DNA of 64,000 bases from Treponema sp. JC4 (GTDB taxonomy: Bacteria; Spirochaetota; Spirochaetia; Treponematales; Treponemataceae), in contig NZ_AJGU01000008.1 in NCBI RefSeq assembly GCF_000260795.1, positions 18,531 to 82,530 on the forward strand, read 5' to 3'. The notes below the pieces were generated by a model, which made no database searches, was not told where the DNA came from, and worked only from the letters and a program-made list of their open reading frames with translations. Both the position numbers and the translations under genes were made by a program. Below are positions 8,083 to 16,308 of this stretch, piece by piece; within the stretch, counting starts at the first letter, position 1; each line of letters opens with the position of its first letter.

Positions 8083-9873
8083 GTGAAAAAATCAGTCCGA
8101 ATTGCAATTTTTACCTTATTTTCTGCCGCACTTTTTGCACAGGAGACTGCTGACCCTACCCAGGTTAAGGATTTGTATCCCCTTGGCGAGGGCTCTCTCC
8201 CGGACGATACAGGTTCTACAATCGATGACTCTCTTTCCGACCTGCTGGATGGCCTTGAACTTACAGAAGAAGAAAAAAAACTGCTTCAGTCCCCTGATGA
8301 TGAGGCTTCTTCGGCCGGCACGGACAATACAGAAGCCCAACCGGAAGACTCAACTCCAGAAGAAGAAGCGGAAGCGGCCTCAGAAGATGAAAGCTCTCTT
8401 GAAGCCGAAGAACTCACAGAAGAAACTGAAGACGAAGTTAGCCCGGAAGCTTCCGCCGAAGAAGAAAATTCTTCTGAAAAAAAATCAAATTCTCCGGCCG
8501 GAGTTTCAGATGTTCCGCCTAAAAAACGCCCTAAGCCGATTGACGAAGAAAAGGCAAAAGCCGCTGCCGATAAAGACGAAAATGACGAAGTTCCTGAAGA
8601 AAATAAAAAGACAATCAAGTACGGACTTCCTTCTGAAATTACAAAACTGATTGATAATTTAATGACTAATGACGACCCTCGCTTTACCGAAGAGATTTAC
8701 GACCTTTTTGAAGTAAGCGAAAACGTTCAGATTCAGCAGAAAATCCTTGAATATTTTGGAAAGCTTGAAGATCCTTGTCTGGAAAACTTTGCCGTAACCG
8801 TTCTAAACGACCCTTACGATACAAAAACTGATGTTGTAAAAGCCTGCTTTGAATACATTCAGAAGGTTCACACAGACGCCGCAATTCCTGCAGTCTTTAC
8901 AATTCTTGAAAGCGACAACGAAACCTACTTCAACGATACTCTTTCTACAATCGGCGAAATTGGTGATGCCAAGTCTGCTCTTTCAATTGCAGAATATCTT
9001 GAACGCGATGATTTAAGTGATGCCCAGCGCCAGACTTTAATGCGTACCCTTGGTAAGCTTCACGCTGTAGAAACCTTTGATAAAATTGTAGCAATTCTTG
9101 AAAACGAAGATGAAAACGCTTTTGTCCGCATGTATGCCGCAGAAGCCCTTGGCCTTATGGGAAAGATGGAAGCAGTTCCTGTTCTTATAAATACCTATAA
9201 GGATGCAAATCCTAACCTGCGCCAGTATGCAATTAAAGGACTTGGAGAATTCCCTCAGGACGGAAAAGCTCAGGCTTGTATTCTTCAGGGAATCCGAGAC
9301 GAGCACTGGAAGGTACGTCAGGAAGCTATCAATGTTTCTAAAAAGATTCTTGATTATCACGCAATTCCATATCTCATGTACCGTGCCGAAAACGACAGCG
9401 AACGTATAATTAAGGAAGCGGCAATTTCAGCCCTGCCTCTTTATAACGAGCCTAATGCAGACAAGTTCCTTAAAGACATGCTCGAAAAGAAGGTGTCTGA
9501 CAATATCAAGGTTAAGGTTGTTATTGCCCTGCTTGATGCTGAACACGGTGAAGAAGAAATTCTTGCCCTTGCAGAAAAGTGTCTTTCTGATGTCCGCATG
9601 AAAAACCTTGCCAAGGGAATTGGAAACGAACTTGCAAAACGCTCTAAACACAGCTATGAGGCTATCTGTCTCAAGTATCTTGAAAGTAAAGACGGAGATT
9701 TACAGAATATCGGTCTTGATATGTACAAAAACTACAAGTTCTCTGGTCCTGTAGAAGAAAAAATCCGCTCTCTTGCCCTTGACCGCAAAGGTAACGGTTC
9801 TGTCCGCAACCGCGCAAAGAAAATGCTTGGAATTGAAGACGAAGCTAAAAAAGAGGAAGAGAAAAAAGACTAA
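8083..9873 (+). CDS. Secreted HEAT-repeat protein with acidic linker
   Basis: This is a 596-residue protein starting at GTG 8083 (GGGGGC upstream, 9 bases after tgt). It has a signal peptide (residues 1-19, ending ALFAQ), a long low-complexity acidic stretch rich in Glu/Ser/Ala (about 45-150), a short basic/proline patch (PPKKRPKPI), and then about ten HEAT/PBS-lyase-like helical repeats (about 180-580; for example AAEALGLMGKMEAVPVL and YAIKGLGEF). No catalytic motif is seen. HEAT solenoids are protein-binding scaffolds, so a periplasmic scaffold role is inferred. The gene ends overlapping the opposite-strand helicase gene by 4 bases. Confidence 0.75.
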   Translation: MKKSVRIAIFTLFSAALFAQETADPTQVKDLYPLGEGSLPDDTGSTIDDSLSDLLDGLELTEEEKKLLQSPDDEASSAGTDNTEAQPEDSTPEEEAEAASEDESSLEAEELTEETEDEVSPEASAEEENSSEKKSNSPAGVSDVPPKKRPKPIDEEKAKAAADKDENDEVPEENKKTIKYGLPSEITKLIDNLMTNDDPRFTEEIYDLFEVSENVQIQQKILEYFGKLEDPCLENFAVTVLNDPYDTKTDVVKACFEYIQKVHTDAAIPAVFTILESDNETYFNDTLSTIGEIGDAKSALSIAEYLERDDLSDAQRQTLMRTLGKLHAVETFDKIVAILENEDENAFVRMYAAEALGLMGKMEAVPVLINTYKDANPNLRQYAIKGLGEFPQDGKAQACILQGIRDEHWKVRQEAINVSKKILDYHAIPYLMYRAENDSERIIKEAAISALPLYNEPNADKFLKDMLEKKVSDNIKVKVVIALLDAEHGEEEILALAEKCLSDVRMKNLAKGIGNELAKRSKHSYEAICLKYLESKDGDLQNIGLDMYKNYKFSGPVEEKIRSLALDRKGNGSVRNRAKKMLGIEDEAKKEEEKKD

Positions 9874-12479
9874 TCCTTCTTATCGTAAAACTTATTCACA
9901 AGCCGGAGGGCTGCGTTAATGCGCTCTTCGGCTTCCGGACTGAAATCTACCTCTTCTTCTACCAGGGCTTCCAGGCTGGCGTGAGTCTCCTGAAGGGCAG
10001 TTGAAAAGCCGCGGGAAGTTTTAAGCCAGTAATTTCCCTTTCCGTCTGTGTAGAGAGTGATAAAGCCGTATTCCTTGTTTTTCTGCTTTGCGATTGTTGT
10101 ACGAAGTACTACTTCCAGGGCAAAAATAATCTGCTCTTTTTCTACCTCGTTGTAAATGCTTCCGTTAAAATTACGGTTCCAGTGCTTTTCTGCAATCGGG
10201 GTAAGAATGATATTCTTTGCAATTTCAAGAATTGTAGAAAGTTTTTCGCCGTCCAAAAGCATTCCTCCGTCGCGGAGAATTATGCGGCCCTTGAGATTTG
10301 CGCAGGCCTTGATTTTATTTTTATCTGTCTCATTCTGGGCTGCGGTAATAAAGCGCTCAAGAGGAAGAAGGGCAGTTTTCTTTCCTTTAATCTTCTTTGT
10401 TTCAAAGCTGTCGCCGCCAAAGTAAAAGTTTTCGTCTGCTTCTTTTGCAGCTGCCTGATTTTTAGCCTTGTTGTCTGCATTTTTCTTATCTGATTTTTTA
10501 AGGCTTGCCTTGGCAATTTCCTGCAACTTTTTTTCGCGTTTTTCAGCCCGGGCTGTATCTTTTGCAGACTTACAGGCCATAAGGCGGTCAAAAAGATCTG
10601 GATTTATCATATCTAGCATAGGGTGGGTAAGTGGCGAAACGCTCATCGCAAAAATGCGGGAGGTACGTACGATTTCTCCTGCCACAATGAATACCGGATT
10701 CTGGCGGAACATAACGCTTCCCGGGTGAATGCAGATGTGGTCTGCTGTAAGAGAGCGGTAATTTTCACGTCCAGTTCGTATGCAGACAAACTGAATCATA
10801 CCCGCCGCAATACAGCAGAGGTAATCCTGCATGCTGCCGTTTTTGTGGGTAAGCGGGATTCCCATTTTATCGCCCACAATTTCGCCAAGCTGAATGTAGA
10901 TATTTTCAATTTCCGACATTACGCGTTCGTCAAGGTAATTTTTCTTGCAGAACTTTTCGCGGTTATCGGTCTGTTTCCAGGCGTTAAAGAGGTTGATAAA
11001 AGTTCCGAAGTCGCCCTGAAGGTCGCGGAAACGGTGGTGAGCCTTGCGGGCTTCCATTTCTTCATTAGGTGGCAGAACAAAAGGAGAGTTTGCACTCAAA
11101 AAAGAGGCTGCCACAAGAGCCTTGTCGGTAACATCCGGGTAGCGCATAATAGCTTCTACAATAATTCGGCTGATTCTCGGCTCCAGCGGGAACTTTACCA
11201 TCAGCTTTCCGATTTCAGAAAGAGTATTGTCGCTGTCGAGCGCTCCCAGCATATTCAAAGTGTCTACGGCACCGATAATTCCTTCGCGGCCCGGGCTTGC
11301 AATAAAATCAAAGTTGTAAAAATCAGTGATTCCAAGCTCAGCCATGCGGAGAACAACCTCACTCAAGTCTGTGCGGTAGATTTCTTCCTTTGTGTACATT
11401 TCGCGGCTTTCAAAATCCTTGCGCGAATAAAGGCGGTAACAGGTTCCTTCGTGAGTACGGCCGGCTCGTCCCTTACGCTGATTACAGCTGGCCTTGCTGA
11501 CCAAAGTTTCCACCAGGCTTGAGGTAAAGGTTCTCGGACTGTAAAAGTTCAGTTTTGCAAGACCGCAGTCAATTACGGTTGTGATGTCCTGAATTGTTAC
11601 CGAAGTTTCTGCAATGTTTGTGGAAATTACGACCTTTTTCTTGCCGTTAGGAGGATTGTCAAAAACCCTTTCCTGTTCTTCTTTTTGCAGGCGGCCATAA
11701 AGTGGCAGTACCCAGAGCTGACGGCTGAAAGGCGCGTGCTCAAGCCGGTACATACAGTCTTTGATGATTTTTTCGCCCGGAAGGAAAATCAGGATTCCGC
11801 CGTCATCTCCGTTGTCTAAAACGCGGTCTACCGTGCGGCAGATTTTGTTCAAAATTGCATCGCAGCCGGCCTCAGTCGCGGTAGTTGCTCCGCCTTCAAT
11901 AGGGTCGTAAACCACGCTTACCGGGTAGGTTATAGTATCAATAGAAACAATAGGCGCGTTGTCAAAATATTCAGAAAAGACCTGGGTGTTCATCGTCGCT
12001 GAAGAAACAATTACGTGAAAGTCCTTTCTCTCTTTCAAAACGCGTTTTACAAGTCCAAGAACAAAGTCAATGTTCAAACTTCGTTCGTGGGCTTCATCAA
12101 TCATTAAAACGCTGTATTTAGAAAGCCATGGGTCCAGCTTCATTTCCTGAAGGAGGATTCCGTCTGTCATGATTTTGATTCTTGTGTCCTGGTTTGTCTG
12201 GTCTTCAAAACGCATTTTGTAGCCGACAAGGCCAGGGTAAGTAGTTCCCAGCTGCTTTGAAATAAATTCGCTTACGCTTAGGGCCGCAATTCGGCGGGGC
12301 TGAGTTACGCCAATCATTCCGTTGGTTGCATAGCCTGCTTCGTATAAAATCACCGGAATCTGGGTTGTTTTTCCGGAACCGGTTGGGCTTTCTACAATTA
12401 CAACCTGATGATTTTCCAGACAGTCTAAAATTTTCTGTTTTTGCGCGTAAACTGGTAATGATTTATAGTCTATTGCCAT
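9870..12479 (-). CDS. hrpA: DEAH-box ATP-dependent RNA helicase (HrpA/HrpB-like)
   Basis: Superfamily 2 helicase of 869 residues. Motif I is ESPTGSGKTTQ (about 31-41), motif II DEAH followed by ERS (about 128), motif III SSATM, and motif VI QRKGRAGR. Helicase-associated HA2 and OB-fold regions follow (about 400-640). A lysine/alanine-rich linker (about 640-690) precedes a C-terminal unknown domain. Bacterial members act in mRNA or ribosome processing, but the precise role is not established here. Length is nearer HrpB (about 810) than enterobacterial HrpA (about 1300). The start overlaps the end of capA by 10 bases, with AAAGGA upstream, so the two are co-transcribed. Confidence 0.9.
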   Translation of the reverse strand: MAIDYKSLPVYAQKQKILDCLENHQVVIVESPTGSGKTTQIPVILYEAGYATNGMIGVTQPRRIAALSVSEFISKQLGTTYPGLVGYKMRFEDQTNQDTRIKIMTDGILLQEMKLDPWLSKYSVLMIDEAHERSLNIDFVLGLVKRVLKERKDFHVIVSSATMNTQVFSEYFDNAPIVSIDTITYPVSVVYDPIEGGATTATEAGCDAILNKICRTVDRVLDNGDDGGILIFLPGEKIIKDCMYRLEHAPFSRQLWVLPLYGRLQKEEQERVFDNPPNGKKKVVISTNIAETSVTIQDITTVIDCGLAKLNFYSPRTFTSSLVETLVSKASCNQRKGRAGRTHEGTCYRLYSRKDFESREMYTKEEIYRTDLSEVVLRMAELGITDFYNFDFIASPGREGIIGAVDTLNMLGALDSDNTLSEIGKLMVKFPLEPRISRIIVEAIMRYPDVTDKALVAASFLSANSPFVLPPNEEMEARKAHHRFRDLQGDFGTFINLFNAWKQTDNREKFCKKNYLDERVMSEIENIYIQLGEIVGDKMGIPLTHKNGSMQDYLCCIAAGMIQFVCIRTGRENYRSLTADHICIHPGSVMFRQNPVFIVAGEIVRTSRIFAMSVSPLTHPMLDMINPDLFDRLMACKSAKDTARAEKREKKLQEIAKASLKKSDKKNADNKAKNQAAAKEADENFYFGGDSFETKKIKGKKTALLPLERFITAAQNETDKNKIKACANLKGRIILRDGGMLLDGEKLSTILEIAKNIILTPIAEKHWNRNFNGSIYNEVEKEQIIFALEVVLRTTIAKQKNKEYGFITLYTDGKGNYWLKTSRGFSTALQETHASLEALVEEEVDFSPEAEERINAALRLVNKFYDKKD

Positions 12480-13720
12480 GTAATTAAATCCTTTGTTTCT
12501 TCCCTGTCAACTTTAATCCGCCTTTCAATGTAGGATGCCCAGTTCTTACGTTTTACCTCTTTCAGATAATCCACAAATTCCTGATTAAGCGGCTTGAGCA
12601 CAAATTCCCAGGCGGTGTTGATATAAGTAGTAATAAAAACCGGTTGAGCCTTTTTTATCTGAACCGGATTTTCAGGTTTTCCTTCTGTATTATAGCGTGT
12701 TTTGCCCGCTTTAGTCTTTATAAATTGCACAGAATATAAAAGTCCGTCTCCTGTGTGGTCTCGTTCGCTCATTGGAGTTCCTGCGTCAAAAGTCGGTTGG
12801 GTTCTCTGGGCACTGATTGTATTTCCGTTCGCATACATAATCAGCTTATGTCGACCGCTTTCTGCTTCAAACACAAATTCCCGGTCTTTTATGATGTGTG
12901 CATGATTTGCCCAGACCACGTCTGCCACTTCCAGCAGCTGCAAGTAAAAATCCCTCTGGCTTTTAAGAACAGCTCTCTTATATTCCGGTTCGTCCGCATG
13001 CATGGAAATTACAAATAAATCACAGGGATTTTCAGTCCTAAGTTTTTTACAGAATTCCACAAACTCCCGGTGAGATTTTTCACTGCTTTTTACATAATTT
13101 ATAAAGGCGTGGTCGTGAGGGTAGTTTAAAATTCCCGTTACCGGCAGAAATAAAATCTTCCAGCCGTTTTTTTCTACTATGTTATAAGAGTAGGAATCGC
13201 CCTTATTCTTTTTAAGGCCCGAAAAATAGACATACTGATCCTTTTTTTCATATTCAGCAGTAATTTCTTCTGCACTTCTGATAGTATGCTGGATTCCTTT
13301 CTCGAACTGGTCAAAGGAATGATTGTTGGCAAGGGAAAATACATCAAAACCCGCATCAATTGCTGCCTCAACATAACGGCGGGGAAGGTTAAAATTTGGG
13401 TAGGAAGAAACCGGCTTTGTCTGATCAACCGGGGATTCAATATTTGCAAAAGCAAGGTCAGCGCTTTCTATGTATTCTCTGACTCCGTCCCAGATTTTAT
13501 CATACTTTGTAATGTTGTGATTGTAGGTGTGGGCCATAATATCGCCCGCAAAGGTGATTGTAAGAGTGGGGGAATCTATTTCTGATTTTTTAGCCGGACT
13601 GACGGCGGCACTCGCAGCAGAACTTTCACTTATATCAGCATTTACAGGAGCCTTTGTTGTAGCGCAGGAAAATAATAGCAGGGAAAATAAAAATGCCGTA
13701 TAAGAAAACAATTTTTGCAT
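12470..13720 (-). CDS. CapA-family (PGA synthesis) metallophosphatase-like lipoprotein
   Basis: Protein of about 416 residues with a lipoprotein signal (LLLFSC, Cys at about residue 19) followed by a Ser/Ala-rich linker. The rest resembles the PGA_cap/CapA metallophosphatase-like fold: ITFAGDIMAH, FANIESP, VFSLANNHSFD, ISMHADEPEYK and VWANHAHIIKD hold the Asp/Asn/His metal ligands in the family order. CapA proteins act in poly-gamma-glutamate capsule handling, but no capBC partner is present, so substrate and role are unknown. I place the start at the second ATG (13720), 7 bases after a TATAAT box and giving the cleaner signal peptide; an ATG at 13729 is the alternative but lies in the promoter. 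Confidence 0.85.
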   Translation of the reverse strand: MQKLFSYTAFLFSLLLFSCATTKAPVNADISESSAASAAVSPAKKSEIDSPTLTITFAGDIMAHTYNHNITKYDKIWDGVREYIESADLAFANIESPVDQTKPVSSYPNFNLPRRYVEAAIDAGFDVFSLANNHSFDQFEKGIQHTIRSAEEITAEYEKKDQYVYFSGLKKNKGDSYSYNIVEKNGWKILFLPVTGILNYPHDHAFINYVKSSEKSHREFVEFCKKLRTENPCDLFVISMHADEPEYKRAVLKSQRDFYLQLLEVADVVWANHAHIIKDREFVFEAESGRHKLIMYANGNTISAQRTQPTFDAGTPMSERDHTGDGLLYSVQFIKTKAGKTRYNTEGKPENPVQIKKAQPVFITTYINTAWEFVLKPLNQEFVDYLKEVKRKNWASYIERRIKVDREETKDLITWQ

Positions 13721-13727
13721 TGCTTCC

Positions 13728-13733
13728 ATTATA
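13728..13733 (-). promoter_or_regulatory. -10 box immediately upstream of the CapA-family gene
   Basis: On the minus strand TATAAT ends 7 bases before the ATG at 13720, the same geometry as eda. The box overlaps the alternative ATG at 13729. Confidence 0.5.
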
Positions 13734-13765
13734 CGGCATATTCTATAAAAATTGTAGAAAATTAA

Positions 13766-14131
13766 TTAACGAGGTTTAGTTCCTTCTACAGCCAGATAAC
13801 CCAAAGCTCCTACCGCTATTATTCCTCCAACAATAGCAAGGACCTTATCTTCCGTTGACATTTTATTTTTACCAGCTCCTCCAGCAACACTTGCAAGGGC
13901 ATTATCAGAAAGATCTTCAACCTTATCACTTGCTTCTGTATTTTCTGCAATTTTTTTTCGGAATGCAGCTTCGTCGAAATCTGGAAATAGTTCTTTTAAG
14001 CCTGCACCGATCTCATCAATATTTGAAGCCTTATCAATAATTTCGGCCAGTTTTGCAAGGTCAACTTTTTCAATCTGCTCTTCTGGAACTCCCTGTTTCA
14101 TCATCATTTCTTTTAATTCTTTTGTATCCAT
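13766..14131 (-). CDS. Small protein with double-glycine leader, putative exported peptide precursor
   Basis: This is a 121-residue protein with a very strong Shine-Dalgarno (AGGAGG, 6 bases before ATG). Residues 1-80 are helical, charged and acidic, and end in LSDNALASVAGG (residues 74-85), which matches the double-glycine leader signature cut by C39-peptidase ABC exporters and found in Nif11-like and bacteriocin leaders. The predicted 36-residue product has a basic N-terminus (AGKNK), one glycine-patterned hydrophobic helix (about 97-115, VGGIIAVGALGYLAV) and a KPR end. No peptidase-ABC exporter or modification enzyme lies nearby. It could also be a tail-anchored membrane protein whose GG is coincidental. 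A possible -10 TATAAA is at 14183-14188 on the minus strand. Confidence 0.6.
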   Translation of the reverse strand: MDTKELKEMMMKQGVPEEQIEKVDLAKLAEIIDKASNIDEIGAGLKELFPDFDEAAFRKKIAENTEASDKVEDLSDNALASVAGGAGKNKMSTEDKVLAIVGGIIAVGALGYLAVEGTKPR

Positions 14132-14230
14132 AATAATTCCTCCTGCTTGTTTCGAAGTAAATGTTTAATTTCTTTACATCTATTTATACTCCGAACCTGC
14201 AAAAATGGCTAAAAGATTGTTAATAAATGC

Positions 14231-14275
14231 AAAAAAAAAAAGCGGGAATGTGTAAAAATCACATTCCCGCTTTTA
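14231..14275 (-). terminator. Rho-independent terminator of purA
   Basis: Perfect 12-bp stem AGCGGGAATGTG / CACATTCCCGCT with a 7-base loop, followed on the minus strand by a long T run (A run at 14231-14241 on plus). Confidence 0.93.
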
Positions 14276-14294
14276 AGCTTAAATATAAGTAATT

Positions 14295-15521
14295 TTATTT
14301 ATGCCAGATTTTTTCGCGAACGAAAGTCTGGTTGCGGTCTGCACCTACAGAAACAATACCAACTTTTGTGCCTGTAAAGTCTTCAATGAACTCTACATAA
14401 GCCTTGGCATTTTTTGGAAGCTTTTTGTAGTCTGTACATTTTGTAATGTCAGCCTTCCAGCCGTCAAACTTCTTAAGAACAGGTTTTGCGCGGTTGAGTT
14501 CAGGAATTGAAGTAGGGAAGTCTGTTACGATTTTTCCGTCGATGTCGTAAGCAACACAAGCTTCAATTTCGTTCATGTCGTCGTAAATATCAAGGTGAGT
14601 AAGAACAAGGTTGTCGATTGAGTTTACGTGGCAGGCATAGCGGAGAGCTACAAGGTCAAGGTATCCGCAGCGGCGTGGACGACCAGTTGTTACACCAAAC
14701 TCGTTACCTGTGTTACGAACGTAGTCGCAGAGTTCGCCTTCTGTATCAGCATTGAATTCAGATGGCATTGGACCGTTACCAACGCGGGTTTCATAAGCCT
14801 TGAATACACCGTAAATCTTGTCCAGAGCCTTAGGACCAATTCCAGAACCTGAAGAAGCACCGTAGCTTCCTGAAGCACCAGATGAAACATAAGGATATGT
14901 ACCAGAGTCAATGTCCAGCATAGCACCCTGAGCACCTTCGAACAAAATCTTTTCATCGCGGTATTCATACATTTTAGCTGCAATGTTTACGCGCATTTTG
15001 ATAAGCTGGTCTTTATACTGTTCAAGGAATTTTTTATCTGCATCGTCAAGGTCGTTCCATTTTTCTTCCCAGTCAAGGTCAGCAACACGGATACCGTCGC
15101 GTTCAGATTTCATAGAATATGTAGTACCAATTCCGCGGCCTGTAGTTCCGATAGGGCGCTTGCGAGCTGCATCGCGGGCCTTATCCATTTCACGGTAGCC
15201 TGGAAGAGTAAGGTGGGCACGGTCAGAAATAAATACACGGCCTTCCCAGTTTACACCGTTGTCTTTGAGCATCTGAAGTTCCTTAAAAAGAGCCTCAGGG
15301 TCGATTACCATTCCGCTTCCAAGGAAAACAGATTTTTCCGGATAAAGGATTCCAGACGGAACCTGATGGAGAGCGTACTTTTTACCATCAACAACGATTG
15401 TGTGACCTGCATTAGCGCCGCCCGCAAAACGAACAACGTATTTTGCATCCTGAGCAAGGTAGTCAACGATTTTTCCCTTGCCTTCATCGCCCCACTGGGC
15501 ACCCATTACTACAATATTCAT
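14295..15521 (-). CDS. purA: Adenylosuccinate synthetase
   Basis: Joins IMP and aspartate using GTP, the first step from IMP to AMP. The 408 residues are slightly short for the family (about 425-430). Visible features are the P-loop GAQWGDEGKGK (residues 7-17, including the catalytic Asp), GGANAGHT with its catalytic His, IGTTGRGIGTTY (IMP binding), FEGAQGAMLDIDSGTYP, and VTTGRPRRCGYLD. The ATG is preceded by GGGAG. With guaB elsewhere in the window, both branches out of IMP are represented. Confidence 0.96.
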   Translation of the reverse strand: MNIVVMGAQWGDEGKGKIVDYLAQDAKYVVRFAGGANAGHTIVVDGKKYALHQVPSGILYPEKSVFLGSGMVIDPEALFKELQMLKDNGVNWEGRVFISDRAHLTLPGYREMDKARDAARKRPIGTTGRGIGTTYSMKSERDGIRVADLDWEEKWNDLDDADKKFLEQYKDQLIKMRVNIAAKMYEYRDEKILFEGAQGAMLDIDSGTYPYVSSGASGSYGASSGSGIGPKALDKIYGVFKAYETRVGNGPMPSEFNADTEGELCDYVRNTGNEFGVTTGRPRRCGYLDLVALRYACHVNSIDNLVLTHLDIYDDMNEIEACVAYDIDGKIVTDFPTSIPELNRAKPVLKKFDGWKADITKCTDYKKLPKNAKAYVEFIEDFTGTKVGIVSVGADRNQTFVREKIWHK

Positions 15522-15611
15522 GGATTTTTTCTCCCTTCCGCTGAATCATCGCGGAGTAAAAGATATTTTTGTGCTGCCCCGAAGAATCATCTCAAGTCTC
15601 AGCACGCGCAT

Positions 15612-15620
15612 ACTATATCA
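15612..15620 (-). promoter_or_regulatory. Extended -10 promoter of purA
   Basis: On the minus strand TG-A-TATAGT forms an extended -10 about 90 bases upstream of the purA ATG. The inferred leader of about 84 bases contains a GTGCTG/CAGCAC inverted repeat and a TCCGC/GCGGA hairpin next to the Shine-Dalgarno. No known purine riboswitch core is recognisable. Confidence 0.45.
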
Positions 15621-15686
15621 TAAAGCAAGATTTTAGTCATTATGAAGTTTTTAAGCAGGGGTAAAGGTGGAACTGAAATATGGAAG

Positions 15687-15718
15687 AGAAAAATGGCTCG
15701 ACCGGAAGCCATTTTTCT
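15687..15718. other. Perfect 12-bp hairpin between divergent genes
   Basis: AGAAAAATGGCT and AGCCATTTTTCT form a perfect 12-bp stem around an 8-base loop. On both strands the stem ends in a T run, so it is terminator-like in either direction, yet the flanking genes (purA and the gene at 15792) point away from it. It may end a short unannotated RNA. Otherwise the 270-base gap 15522-15791 holds only the two promoters. Confidence 0.6.
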
Positions 15719-15775
15719 TACATAATCAGTGCCCCCTGAACTTCAAAAAAAATCTATACAATTTTATAAAATTAC

Positions 15776-15784
15776 TGTTATAAT
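15776..15784 (+). promoter_or_regulatory. Extended -10 promoter of the gene at 15792
   Basis: TG-T-TATAAT ends 7 bases before the ATG at 15792. The AAGGA between box and ATG lies 1 base from the start codon, too close to act as a Shine-Dalgarno, so a leaderless mRNA is inferred. Confidence 0.65.
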
Positions 15785-15791
15785 TAAGGAT

Positions 15792-16307
15792 ATGTACGTA
15801 GGTGCTGTACTTTCACATAAGGCTAATGTTTGCTCATTCAAGGACAATAAAATCCTGATTCGTCTTAAGACTCCGGTTTTTCAGGTTGTAATTAATGATA
15901 AGGATTTAACCTGTATTTCCAAAAAAATCGAATTTCTTCTCAAATCGGATTTAAGCGGAATTAAAGCACGTGTAATGGGACGTGAATACGAACCTGACGA
16001 ACTCAAAGTAATTTTCCCTGCCATAACTCCAAGCATGTGGATTTCCACTCAGTTTGATAACGGTACTCTTGAATCAAACCTTGAAGGAATTGCCAAAACA
16101 ATCGGCGGTAAAGTTATTTTTGTAAACGAATTCAAATCGCTTGATGATGTATATGCCCTTTTGCTTAAACAGGCTAACTACGAAGCAGCCCAGCACAAAA
16201 CTACAATCCGAACTTACTGCGAAAAAAACATCGATTTGCTCAACGACCAGATTCGTAAGTTTAATGCCGAAAAAAATGCTTTTATGGAAATGCTGAACGA
16301 AGTTTAG
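15792..16307 (+). CDS. Conserved hypothetical protein
   Basis: A 171-residue soluble protein; I do not recognise a family. The N-terminal two thirds are mixed alpha/beta with no signal peptide or TM segment (MYVGAVLSHK; KARVMGREYEPDELKVIFP; SMWISTQFDNG). The last 45 residues are strongly helical and probably coiled-coil, with two cysteines (C138 in TYCEKN, and C16). The ATG at 15792 is chosen because a perfect extended -10 lies just upstream; a GTG at 15729 would place the promoter inside the gene. It is monocistronic, and its stop codon lies one base from the hydE stop on the opposite strand. Confidence 0.65.
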   Translation: MYVGAVLSHKANVCSFKDNKILIRLKTPVFQVVINDKDLTCISKKIEFLLKSDLSGIKARVMGREYEPDELKVIFPAITPSMWISTQFDNGTLESNLEGIAKTIGGKVIFVNEFKSLDDVYALLLKQANYEAAQHKTTIRTYCEKNIDLLNDQIRKFNAEKNAFMEMLNEV

Positions 16308-16308
16308 C

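Noticed and set aside
15642..15725. 27-codon ORF between purA and the gene at 15792
   Set aside because: No ribosome site, and half of it is the hairpin arm; more likely noncoding.
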